This document shows, piece by piece, positions 1 to 6,697 of a stretch of 64,000 nt of DNA. Source of the DNA: a bacterium (GTDB lineage: Bacteria > SAR324 > XYD2-FULL-50-16); the NCBI GenBank assembly GCA_018829445.1, contig JAHJTV010000067.1, positions 1 to 64,000 of the forward strand, read 5' to 3'. Below the pieces are notes generated by a model. It was not told the origin of the DNA. It searched no databases and saw only the letters and a program-made list of their open reading frames with translations. Numbering within the stretch: the stretch's first letter is position 1; every line of letters starts with the position of its first letter. Both the position numbers and the translations under genes were made by a program.

Positions 1-88
1 CAAGTAACATACATATAATACACAATATATTCTTGAATAGGCAACACAAATATCAACTCTATAATAAGCTGTATTTATTGCATAATAT

Positions 89-212
89 CAGCTAACAAAT
101 TGCTAAAGACCGACCGCCATCGCGCCCTTGCAGAATCAAAGCTGGTTGATCTTGGCAAGTAACATCTATACGTAAAAACCGTACAGGCGGCGGCTTAGCA
201 TGGTGTTAAGGC
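89..212 (+). other. integron attC recombination site 1
   Basis: This is a folded recombination site with attC geometry. The R'' box AGCTAAC lies at 90-96 and the R' core GTTAAGGC at 205-212, with expected cleavage after G205. The inner arms are L'' at 102-118 (GCTAAAGACCGACCGCC) and L' at 186-199 (GGCGGCGGCTTAGC); they pair with two extra unpaired bases. Spacers between R and L boxes are 5 nt on both sides (97-101 and 200-204), as in known attC sites. Overall length is about 124 nt, similar to the long VCR-type sites. Orientation implies that the integrase lies to the left of the window. Confidence 0.75.
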
Positions 213-959
213 TTTATATTACTCATATTGGAGACTATATGAAAAAGATAGCATTCACAATTTCATTTCTGATCTTTTCCATCAATATTCAAATATTTGC
301 AGTCGATGGGCAATTAACAGAAGCAGGATTGGGATTTGAATTTGGGACAACATTTCAAAGATATCAAGAAAGTAATTTTAGGCATGGTGGATCCAACTTT
401 TTCCGTTTAAATATGAGAAACCCGAAGGGATCCATATTTTATTTACACAATGAAAACGGATCTATTGGTACTGAAGTAGGTGATGCTGCGACTACCTTGA
501 ACACAAGTGTAATCGGAATTGGCTCCGTTTATAAACTTGGAAGTAACTTTGACCTTTGCTTAATGGTTGGTAATGCAACTATTACCGGTTCATCAGAATT
601 TGGAACTGGATCAAATGCTATATCATCAATTCAAAGTACTTCACCTGTTGCTGACATTGGAGTTAGTTGGATGATCTTTGATGAGAATGCATCATTTGCT
701 GGTGGTATCGCTTATCGTTATTTAGCATTATCTAATCCAATAACTTTCACAAATAGTTCTGGCAGAGACGATGATATTACTGATTTAAGCGCTTTGAATC
801 TGAGTTTAAGCATTACCTATTCATTTTAAAAGTATTCTTTTATTTCGCCTTAACATGCACATTCACCGGACAGCAAACGCCCTTGGTGGGCGGAAGTTCG
901 TGCCATTTCACGCATTGATCATTGATTAACCATCGGTGCAGCTGCCGGTAATGGCAGTG
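206..959 (+). mobile_element. integron gene cassette carrying a beta-barrel-like protein gene
   Basis: The segment between two attC crossover points behaves as one cassette. It begins with TTAAGGC (206-212) and its own attC starts with R'' GCCTTAAC (847-854). GCCTTAAC is the exact reverse complement of G plus the cassette start, so circularisation would recreate a perfectly paired R''/R' box. That match is the expected signature of a genuine cassette. It contains one gene in array orientation (239-829). Confidence 0.7.
239..829 (+). CDS. secreted outer-membrane beta-barrel-like protein, integron cassette gene
   Basis: A 196-residue protein with a clear signal peptide: Lys-Lys at residues 2-3, a hydrophobic stretch about 5-20, and likely cleavage near residue 22. 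The mature part is rich in Gly, Ser, Thr and alternating hydrophobic residues, has almost no charged helix, and ends LSITYSF. A C-terminal Phe after alternating hydrophobics is the usual beta-signal of outer membrane barrels. I start it at ATG 239, behind GGAG at 230-233, rather than at an upstream in-frame ATG at 200, because only the later start gives a proper signal peptide and the earlier one lies inside attC. I do not recognise a specific family. Placement as the only gene of an integron cassette suggests an accessory surface function; that part is inference. Confidence 0.7.
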   Translation: MKKIAFTISFLIFSINIQIFAVDGQLTEAGLGFEFGTTFQRYQESNFRHGGSNFFRLNMRNPKGSIFYLHNENGSIGTEVGDAATTLNTSVIGIGSVYKLGSNFDLCLMVGNATITGSSEFGTGSNAISSIQSTSPVADIGVSWMIFDENASFAGGIAYRYLALSNPITFTNSSGRDDDITDLSALNLSLSITYSF

Positions 960-967
960 TTATAAAG
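847..967 (+). other. integron attC recombination site 2
   Basis: R'' is GCCTTAAC at 847-854 and the R' core is GTTATAAAG at 959-967. L'' CATTCACCGG (860-869) pairs with L' CCGGTAATG (945-953), leaving one unpaired C at 864. A single extrahelical base at this position is a hallmark of attC and guides strand choice by the integrase. Spacers are 5 nt on each side (855-859 and 954-958). The site is about 120 nt long and holds an internal CGCCC/GGGCG hairpin. This is the most convincing attC in the window. Confidence 0.8.
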
Positions 968-993
968 AATTTTTATGAAACATCGAACGCCTA

Positions 994-1063
994 GGGTCAG
1001 GCTTGCGTAATTGCATAACTGTATATTCACGATATCCAATATACAATAACGCAAGCCTGACCC
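994..1063. repeat. 70-bp palindromic element (MITE/REP-like hairpin)
   Basis: The ends are perfect inverted repeats: GGGTCAGGCTTGCG at 994-1007 and its complement at 1050-1063. Pairing extends to 24 bp with two mismatches (994-1017 with 1040-1063). A second inner pair, GTATATT (1021-1027) and AATATAC (1038-1044), gives an alternative fold. There is no coding potential inside. The shape fits a small non-autonomous element such as those mobilised by REP-associated tyrosine (Y1) transposases; no transposase is present here, so the class is inferred. Confidence 0.6.
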
Positions 1064-1148
1064 TCAATTCTCTAACCGAAACAGCTTTCCGGTAAATGTT
1101 GCCAAACACCGGTATAATAAAAAGTTGGCTTAAAATAAGATTCCAAGC

Positions 1149-1203
1149 TTGACAATAAGTCCATATTAGGTACCATATTTAGACTACATAAAATTTGTCT
1201 AAA
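1149..1203 (+). promoter_or_regulatory. promoter and operator of the toxin-antitoxin operon
   Basis: A consensus -35 TTGACA lies at 1149-1154 with a weak -10 TACCAT at 1171-1176 (16-bp spacer). Directly downstream is a perfect inverted repeat, TTTAGAC at 1178-1184 and GTCTAAA at 1197-1203, with a 12-bp spacer. It ends 19 bp before the GTG start. Phd/YefM antitoxins repress their own operon by binding such palindromes, so this is the likely autoregulatory operator. Confidence 0.55.
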
Positions 1204-1222
1204 CGAAAAATCGGAGGATCAC

Positions 1223-1501
1223 GTGAACTTGTCAACTGACATCAGACCAATAAGTTACCTGAAATCTAAATCAGCCGACTTATTGAAGCAGGTTAATGAA
1301 ACACATCGACCAGTTATTATTACCCAAAATGGAGAACCAAAAGCGGTATTGCAAGACCCTGAAAGTTACGAAAATATGCGTAATGCTTTAGGAATACTAA
1401 AATTGTTGTCTCAGAGTGAAGAAGACTTAAAGAAACAGAAAGTAAATTCTCAAGAAGATGTTTTCTCAAAGTTGGAAGCAAAATTGAAAAAGAAGAAATG
1501 A
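1223..1501 (+). CDS. Phd/YefM-family antitoxin
   Basis: A 92-residue protein of the Phd/YefM antitoxin family. The N-terminal half carries the DNA-binding and dimerisation fold: a segment about 8-26 (ISYLKSKSADLLKQVNET), then PVIITQNGEPKAVL at about 30-43, which is diagnostic of the family. The C-terminal part is Lys- and Glu-rich and probably disordered until it wraps the toxin. The start is GTG at 1223 behind a strong GGAGG at 1212-1216. The stop overlaps the toxin ATG by 4 bases, so the two are translationally coupled. Expected role: neutralise the downstream toxin and repress the operon through the inverted repeat just upstream. It sits in an integron cassette, where such pairs act as stabilisers. 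Confidence 0.88.
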   Translation: MNLSTDIRPISYLKSKSADLLKQVNETHRPVIITQNGEPKAVLQDPESYENMRNALGILKLLSQSEEDLKKQKVNSQEDVFSKLEAKLKKKK

Positions 1502-1827
1502 CAAAACAGTATTCAGTAATTTGGTCAAGAACAGCAGAATATGACCTTGAATCCATAATAGATTATATCGCTGAAGACAGTCCATTTGCCGCTAGGAATG
1601 TACTTGCAAAAATAAAACAGAAATCTTCTTTATTATATTCCTATCCTGCACGAGGGCGTATTGTACCTGAACTTAAAGAATTTAATATTCTGCAATATCG
1701 AGAAATTATAATCGATCCGTGGAGAGTTATTTATAAAGTTACAGATGACAAAGTATTTGTCATGGCCGTAATAGACGCCAGACGTAATGTTGAAGATATT
1801 TTGTTAGAACGGATGATAGGTAGATAA
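1498..1827 (+). CDS. RelE/ParE-family toxin
   Basis: A 109-residue protein of the RelE/ParE toxin superfamily, paired with the antitoxin whose reading frame it overlaps by 4 bases. Family features are visible: an N-terminal beta strand (YSVIWSRTAEYDLESIIDYI, about 5-24), a helical hairpin with SPFAARNVLAKI, the GRIVPEL turn at about 54-60, and the C-terminal REIIIDPWRVIYKV and VMAVIDARRN strands. RelE members cleave mRNA in the ribosome, while ParE members poison gyrase. The ARGRIVPEL and YREI motifs lean towards the ParE-like branch, but the target cannot be told from sequence. No start choice is needed because the ATGA overlap fixes it. Confidence 0.88.
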   Translation: MTKQYSVIWSRTAEYDLESIIDYIAEDSPFAARNVLAKIKQKSSLLYSYPARGRIVPELKEFNILQYREIIIDPWRVIYKVTDDKVFVMAVIDARRNVEDILLERMIGR

Positions 1828-1863
1828 AATTACATAAATTCCGCCAACAACAGCATTAACTCG

Positions 1864-1964
1864 AACGGCTATCACCCTCCGATTACGCTTTTCCCAAAAT
1901 TTCAAATCAAACATCACTGTTAATTCACTTTCATCACAACCGCCGGTTATACCAGTGTTGAGCC
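1864..1964 (+). other. possible degenerate attC site 3
   Basis: A GTTGAGCC core at 1957-1964 is preceded at 5-nt distance by GGTTATA (1945-1951), which pairs with TATCACC (1870-1876) with one mismatch. An AAC trinucleotide (1864-1866) stands where R'' would end. The layout resembles the two attC sites upstream, but box complementarity is weaker and the R'' does not match the start of its own cassette. It may be a decayed terminal attC or a coincidence. Confidence 0.35.
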
Positions 1965-2717
1965 TGTAGAAGTACATTTACATAATTGATATTATTAAGC
2001 ATAATATGTTTATATTTTCAAAATACGACTTAATACGTAAAGGACGATCATGCCTCGATACCAACCAACCAACTTTGATCAGATCACCATAAAAAAGGGG
2101 ACGTTCTTTACAAATTTTACTAAAGACAGAAGGGCAGGTCTTTGTTTTTCAGCATCATTTTCCTATTAAATCTGGTTTGTTGCCTGATTGTATATATCTC
2201 GTTATTTTTCTGCACAAAAGGATAATGTTAAGAACATACCCAGATTAGAAGGATGTTCCCGCATTACAATTTCTCCGCTGTTGTCGGCCCTATAGAGTTT
2301 TTAAATAGTCCTCCTGATACAGCTTCAACCTCCTTTCAGGTTAATTGGAAGCAGTGACACTCCCAATGCTTTCGTAGATCTCTTTTTGCATTCAAGTCAT
2401 CTTCTACTTTTGATTCCAACATAATTTCAGAATACAGGAACTTTAAATTCCTATTTACTTATTAAATCGGAACTTTAAATTCCGATTTAACCCTTTCATT
2501 CAGATTAATTTTCAGGTTTTGTTACATGTAAATTTTTTTTATGCTGAATTTATAGATTATTTTCCTGTGAGCTTTATTAATCCTTTTTTTTTAAAAGAAT
2601 TGGCAACAGGGTTGCAGAAGTCTTCTTCACCTGTTTTTAGGCAAGAATAATCTAATCATTCTTAAGGGCAATGAAAGCCTTTGGAATCTATATTAATTTC
2701 TTGAAAAACTTAGGGAA
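1965..2717. other. 750-bp AT-rich region without a recognisable gene
   Basis: No convincing coding region is seen. An ATG at 2050 opens a 39-codon frame ending at 2169; it lacks family features. The segment 2092-2105 (AAAAAGGGGACGTT) resembles sequences often found near Y1-transposase-associated repeats, but this is only an impression. Two related hairpins lie at 2436-2490 and are listed separately. The region probably marks the decayed end of the integron array. Confidence 0.5.
2436..2490. repeat. pair of tandem hairpins with identical core
   Basis: Two hairpins share the core GGAACTTTAAATTCC. The first has arms AGGAA (2436-2440) and TTCCT (2448-2452). The second has 11-bp perfect arms TTAAATCGGAA (2462-2472) and its complement (2480-2490). 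Both have the same 7-nt loop CTTTAAA. Neither is followed by a clean U-tract, so they are not obvious terminators. The function is unknown. Confidence 0.5.
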
Positions 2718-2942
2718 ATGAAAGGGGAAAATAACAAACAATTTCAAAGAAAACTGATCGATGAAGCAGTGAAAGACTTTCTGTCAAGGGGTGGAACCAT
2801 TAAAAAAATCGATTTAAAAACATATGATGACGGAAAAGAATTCAGGAACAGAAACGATGATCCGGACGAACTTCTTGAGAGTTATCCGCCCGAGACATCG
2901 CATTTTGTATCGATCAAAAAACATGATGATTTTGGAGATTAA
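2718..2942 (+). CDS. small hypothetical protein with a DFLSRGGTIKKI motif
   Basis: A 74-residue, strongly charged protein. The middle segment DEAVKDFLSRGGTIKKID (about 15-32) resembles a short motif found in many small proteobacterial proteins of unknown or transcription-related role, in which an amphipathic helix is followed by FL-x-x-GG-x-I. The second half is acidic (NRNDDPDELLESYPPE). There is no signal peptide or membrane segment. An AGGG at 2712-2715 lies close to the ATG. I do not recognise a characterised family. It stands alone between noncoding stretches, so there is no operon context. Confidence 0.5.
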   Translation: MKGENNKQFQRKLIDEAVKDFLSRGGTIKKIDLKTYDDGKEFRNRNDDPDELLESYPPETSHFVSIKKHDDFGD

Positions 2943-3170
2943 TGAGGGTAAAGTGATAACCTTTTTCTCTCATAATTAAACAGCAAGCTATCCTGCTTTC
3001 AGGGAAACCGATTTAACCATTTTTTCTGTCATGGCTATCTTTTTGTGCCTTTCCCGGCAGAAGAGTTACCGCGACGCTCAATTGCCATTGCAAGAAGATA
3101 AGTAAAATAAATGTTTTGGAAAAGGCATTTTGAACATTCGTGCTAATGCTTGAGAGTTTAAAAGCTTTCT

Positions 3171-3434
3171 ATGGAAAAAACTAAAGGTCATGCAAATGTT
3201 ATCAGTGTTGAAGGAATACTAATTCCCAATCAATGGAATTCTGACAATCAAATTACATCTATTGTATTAAGCTCTTCGGGAGAAAATGACTATAATATCG
3301 ATCTATCGAATCGGCTAGGCATTGAACTTTCAAACCTCCTGAGTCAAAAAGTAAGGCTTACAGGAAAACTTAAGTCCTACCACCCCAATACAAAGGTATT
3401 AACGGTATTGGATTATGAAGTAATGGATTGGTAG
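3171..3434 (+). CDS. small hypothetical protein, possibly OB-fold
   Basis: An 87-residue protein without signal peptide or membrane segment. Its pattern of short beta strands (NVISVEGILIP at 9-19, TSIVLSSSGENDYNID at about 29-44, LLSQKVRLTGKLKS at about 56-69, TKVLTVLDYEVM at about 74-85) with V.LTGKL and VLDYEV looks like a small OB-fold barrel. Such proteins often bind nucleic acid or a partner, but no function can be assigned. No strong ribosome-binding site precedes the ATG; GAGAG at about 3152 is too distant. It runs in the same direction as the methyltransferase that follows 153 bp later, and the relation between them is unknown. Confidence 0.5.
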   Translation: MEKTKGHANVISVEGILIPNQWNSDNQITSIVLSSSGENDYNIDLSNRLGIELSNLLSQKVRLTGKLKSYHPNTKVLTVLDYEVMDW

Positions 3435-3587
3435 GATCCTGCTTTTAAAAATAGTATCTGCCAGATGGCTATAGACTTTTCCCCGGTCTATTGATGCTAT
3501 TTTTTGATTATTGCCCCCATGCAATAAAATTGTACAAGTCTTTTTAATTTTATCTATTATTTTTACACAGTGGGTATGAGGTATTTT

Positions 3588-4376
3588 ATGAAAACAATTG
3601 GTGCTCAAAAAATTAATTATGCAAATAACGAGGAAATGACGACCGCATTTGACCCCATCGACTATCTTGAAGAGAATTATACCGGTCCTGATCAAGAAGA
3701 TAAATTTACGGCAGAATTCATGACAGAGGCTAATAAAAAACTGGATACCGCTCCTTTGGTACTGGAATTCGGGGGTGGACCAAGTCTTTTAACGGTAGCA
3801 ACTTATGCTGAACTAGCCAGGGAGATCCATTTTTCGGATTTTGTCCCCAATAGTCTCAACGAAGTGCAAAGGTGGTTAAATAAGGACCCTGGCGCTTTCA
3901 GCTGGAGAAATCGTATAAAAAGGATCCTTATTGCCGAGGATAAATTTCCGACTGACGATCTAATCGATGTCAGGGAAAACGATATCCGTTCCAAGATTAC
4001 CAAGTTGGTGGTTGGTGATGCCACTCTGGAAAAGCCCATCGGTGAAACATCAGTAATGTATGATTATATTAATGCTCACCACTGCCTGGATGTAGCAGCC
4101 ACGAACTTCGATGAATGGTGTCAGGTAATGAAAAACATTGCATCCTTGCTGAAACCAAAAGGTTGGCTGGTAATAAGCATTACCACAGGCACTACGACGT
4201 ATACTGTTGGTGATATGAAGTTCCGCTGTTGCAATTTAAGCCAGGATGATGTCAGAGATGGGTTCAAGCAAGCAGGATTTGATTTGGATACCATGTTAAT
4301 TGATTCGATCAAAATCCCGGCAAAGATCGGTCGTGAGTATAATGGAATGACAATGGCAATGGTTCAAAAAAAATAG
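3588..4376 (+). CDS. SAM-dependent methyltransferase, NNMT/PNMT/TEMT-like
   Basis: A 262-residue class I methyltransferase. The N-terminal FDPIDYLEENY (about 20-30) followed by a short linker and the SAM-binding motif LVLEFGGGPS (about 58-67) is the arrangement of the nicotinamide / phenylethanolamine / thioether N- or S-methyltransferase family. Further family features are an acidic turn after strand 2 (HFSDFVPNSLNEVQRWL), a motif II aspartate (VVGDAT), DYINAHHCLDVAA, and the late strand GWLVISITTGTTTY. The acceptor is probably a small amine, pyridine or thioether and cannot be named. The start is ATG 3588, preceded by GAGG at 3578-3581 with 6-nt spacing; earlier GTG/ATG codons at 3570 and 3576 lack a good site. 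It stands alone. Confidence 0.75.
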   Translation: MKTIGAQKINYANNEEMTTAFDPIDYLEENYTGPDQEDKFTAEFMTEANKKLDTAPLVLEFGGGPSLLTVATYAELAREIHFSDFVPNSLNEVQRWLNKDPGAFSWRNRIKRILIAEDKFPTDDLIDVRENDIRSKITKLVVGDATLEKPIGETSVMYDYINAHHCLDVAATNFDEWCQVMKNIASLLKPKGWLVISITTGTTTYTVGDMKFRCCNLSQDDVRDGFKQAGFDLDTMLIDSIKIPAKIGREYNGMTMAMVQKK

Positions 4377-4484
4377 AAACCTAATTCAACGAGAGCTTAG
4401 AATGAGTGATTATTGAACTAAATCGTGGGAATGCCCACAAATCAAATCGTTTTTGATAATCGGATATTGTAGATATCTGAAGCA

Positions 4485-4512
4485 CTAAGGTGCCCTTATA
4501 TGGGCACCTTAG
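4485..4512. repeat. perfect 11-bp inverted repeat in convergent intergenic gap
   Basis: CTAAGGTGCCC (4485-4495) and its perfect complement (4502-4512) flank a 6-nt TTATAT loop. It lies between the converging methyltransferase and histidine kinase genes, where a bidirectional terminator is expected. No U-tract follows on either strand, so intrinsic termination is doubtful. The rest of the 4377-4714 gap shows nothing recognisable. Confidence 0.45.
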
Positions 4513-4714
4513 CTACCATCGCCGGTTCCATTTTAGCAATTAAAGCCCCTACACTGTTTTTTCCTCTGCGGTTCCCTCCTGCCACCTACTCAACTAAAAA
4601 ATCTCCAAACTCAAAAATATTAGCAATAAGAAATTGGATTCCAAAAGCTAAAGAATTCTTACCATTATTGGAGCCAATGCTTGATGTTGATATAGTGATC
4701 TAAAATTGCCTTTT

Positions 4715-6697
4715 TCAAGGATGAGGCAGGAAGAAGCTGAATGTAGCGCCTCCCAGGGAATTGTTTACTGCCCAGATGGTGCCTTTATGGTCTTCTATTA
4801 TTTCTCTGCAGATTGCCAGTCCCAGCCCTGTGCCTCCGGCTCCTGTCTTTGTTTTGCTGCTCTGGGTGAATTTATCAAAAATGACATCCAATTCATCAAC
4901 AGGAATTCCTATTCCCTGGTCCTCAATCGATACAGTCACGCCAAACCTTACAGCATCACCCTGACCAATTTTTCCTTTTTGGCAGCTGATAATTATCTCA
5001 TTTTCTTCCGGTGTGTAGCGAATGGCATTATTCAACAAATTACGAACAACCTGGCCGATTTTGAATTGATCACAAAAAACGGAAGTATCGGCACAAGCCT
5101 CTTCTATGTTTACAAATAGTTCCTTTTCTATTAGTAGCGGTCCGAGTTCATCGACTGCATCCTGAATAATATTTACAAGGTTACCGGTTTCAAATCTGTA
5201 TTCCACTTTCCCTGCTTCCAGCTTCGACAAATCCAGGAGATCATTTAGCAGGTTCATTAACCTGTCTCCCGAGGTTCGAATCTGGATAAAATAGTGTTTC
5301 AGTTTATCCAGTTTAACTTCGTGGAATTTTTCAATTCCATATTTGGAATAACTGAGAATGTGATGCATGGGATTACGCAGTTCATGAGAAATATTAGCAA
5401 GGAATTCACTTTTTGCCTTGTTTGCCACTTCTGCCTGCACTTTGGCATCATATAACTCCCGCGTCCGTTCTCTTACATGTTGTTCAAGCCGTTCATGGGA
5501 CTTCTTCCTTTCTGCTTCCATTTCTCGTCGTTCTGTTATGTCCCTACCAATGACAATAACATGGGAAGGTTTTCCCTCCTGGTCCTTCAGAATGGTGGCA
5601 TGGTATTCTGTTGGTATGGTATGGCCGTTTTTTGTTATTAAGGAGAGCTCAACCTTTGCGTGTCCGCTTTCTTCGATGATCTGCATGAGTGAAGAGGTCT
5701 TTTCCAGATCTTCAGCGCTGTACCAGTCGTCAGGAGCCTTCTTGCGGAAAATCTCATCGTCACGATAACCGGAAATTTTGTTCAAATTCTTATTCCAACG
5801 TATGGCTTTCCCGGTTCGCGGATCGTACACAAAAAAGGTATCAACAAGTCCATCGATTGCGGCTTCGGTAAATTCTTTCTCTCTTTTCAGGTCGGATTCA
5901 GCTTTCTGTCGTATTCTGTTTTCATTGAGGAGATTTAAAAAAGAGTGTTTTAATCGTTGCCTCATATCGACAAAAGCGATTATCAGCTCATCTATCTCAT
6001 CGGTTCGGTCTGATTTTTTAATACTGTCTATTTCAATTTCATTCAAGGAATCCTTGTCGGCTTCCAGCCTTTTTATTTCACTGAGAAGTCGAATTATGGG
6101 CAGTCCGACCCTGCGAATCGTAATCAGAGAATTAACGACTAAAATGGCAAGCAGTAACAGAACCAGCGTAAAAACAGTATTTCTGTTTTTGATCTGCAGA
6201 CTTTGAACTTGCTCATTTGAATTTTTAGCCATTTTGAACATGGTCATAAGAATGTCCTGCGAATTGACCAGGATCTGTTCCACGAGCATTTGCTGAGACT
6301 GCTTTATTTTATTGATTTCAATCCCTTGAAGCCCTGTTTTTGTCAATTTTTGAATTATCCTGTTTTCTGATTTAATTCGTGAAAAATATCTTTTCAAACG
6401 ATTCAGCAGATCGATGGTTGACCGAGAGTATTCAGAATCTTTTTCACTTGAAATTTTAGCCAGAATTGAATCAAACTGATACTCCCACTGCTTTTCGCTC
6501 CGTTCATTATGGAGTCTCAAATAATCGTTTGTCAGAATGATCAGGTAGGTTGTTTCTTTTACCAGATTATTCGCTAATTCCCCTTTACTCATCTCTTCAT
6601 TGATCACCACTGAATTCCAGACAATCAGCAGAGAAATTGCTACAGTCAGTATGATGGACAAAATGGCACTTATAAAAAGACGGGTTCTTATTTTCAT
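4715..6697 (-). CDS. membrane sensor histidine kinase (HAMP-PAS-HisKA-HATPase)
   Basis: A 660-residue sensor kinase. A first membrane segment (7-29) and a second (174-195) bracket a helical periplasmic domain of about 145 residues. A HAMP-like linker (196-252) and a PAS domain (275-390, ending IVIGRDITERR) follow. The HisKA box SEFLANISHELRNP holds the phospho-acceptor H438. The ATPase domain shows the N box (NLLNNAIRYT, 553-562), DQGIGIP (593-599) and GTGLGL (622-627). It ends after the ATPase domain, with no receiver. Its start ATG overlaps the stop of the upstream solute-binding protein gene by 4 bases, so the two are cotranslated. The likely design is that the binding protein reports ligand to this kinase. 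No cognate response regulator lies nearby. Confidence 0.93.
   Translation of the reverse strand: MKIRTRLFISAILSIILTVAISLLIVWNSVVINEEMSKGELANNLVKETTYLIILTNDYLRLHNERSEKQWEYQFDSILAKISSEKDSEYSRSTIDLLNRLKRYFSRIKSENRIIQKLTKTGLQGIEINKIKQSQQMLVEQILVNSQDILMTMFKMAKNSNEQVQSLQIKNRNTVFTLVLLLLAILVVNSLITIRRVGLPIIRLLSEIKRLEADKDSLNEIEIDSIKKSDRTDEIDELIIAFVDMRQRLKHSFLNLLNENRIRQKAESDLKREKEFTEAAIDGLVDTFFVYDPRTGKAIRWNKNLNKISGYRDDEIFRKKAPDDWYSAEDLEKTSSLMQIIEESGHAKVELSLITKNGHTIPTEYHATILKDQEGKPSHVIVIGRDITERREMEAERKKSHERLEQHVRERTRELYDAKVQAEVANKAKSEFLANISHELRNPMHHILSYSKYGIEKFHEVKLDKLKHYFIQIRTSGDRLMNLLNDLLDLSKLEAGKVEYRFETGNLVNIIQDAVDELGPLLIEKELFVNIEEACADTSVFCDQFKIGQVVRNLLNNAIRYTPEENEIIISCQKGKIGQGDAVRFGVTVSIEDQGIGIPVDELDVIFDKFTQSSKTKTGAGGTGLGLAICREIIEDHKGTIWAVNNSLGGATFSFFLPHP

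Larger units (their letters stand above)
960..1957 (+). mobile_element. probable integron cassette carrying a toxin-antitoxin pair
   Basis: This segment starts at the attC2 crossover and holds the antitoxin-toxin pair at 1223-1827. The right border at the doubtful attC at 1864-1964 is uncertain. Its R'' box does not complement the cassette start as well as in the preceding cassette. Toxin-antitoxin cassettes with their own promoters are typical of large chromosomal integrons, where they stabilise the array, and this one does have its own promoter. Confidence 0.5.

Noticed and set aside
4500-4703. 67-codon open frame between the methyltransferase and the histidine kinase
   Set aside because: It begins inside a perfect hairpin, has no ribosome site and no family-like sequence.
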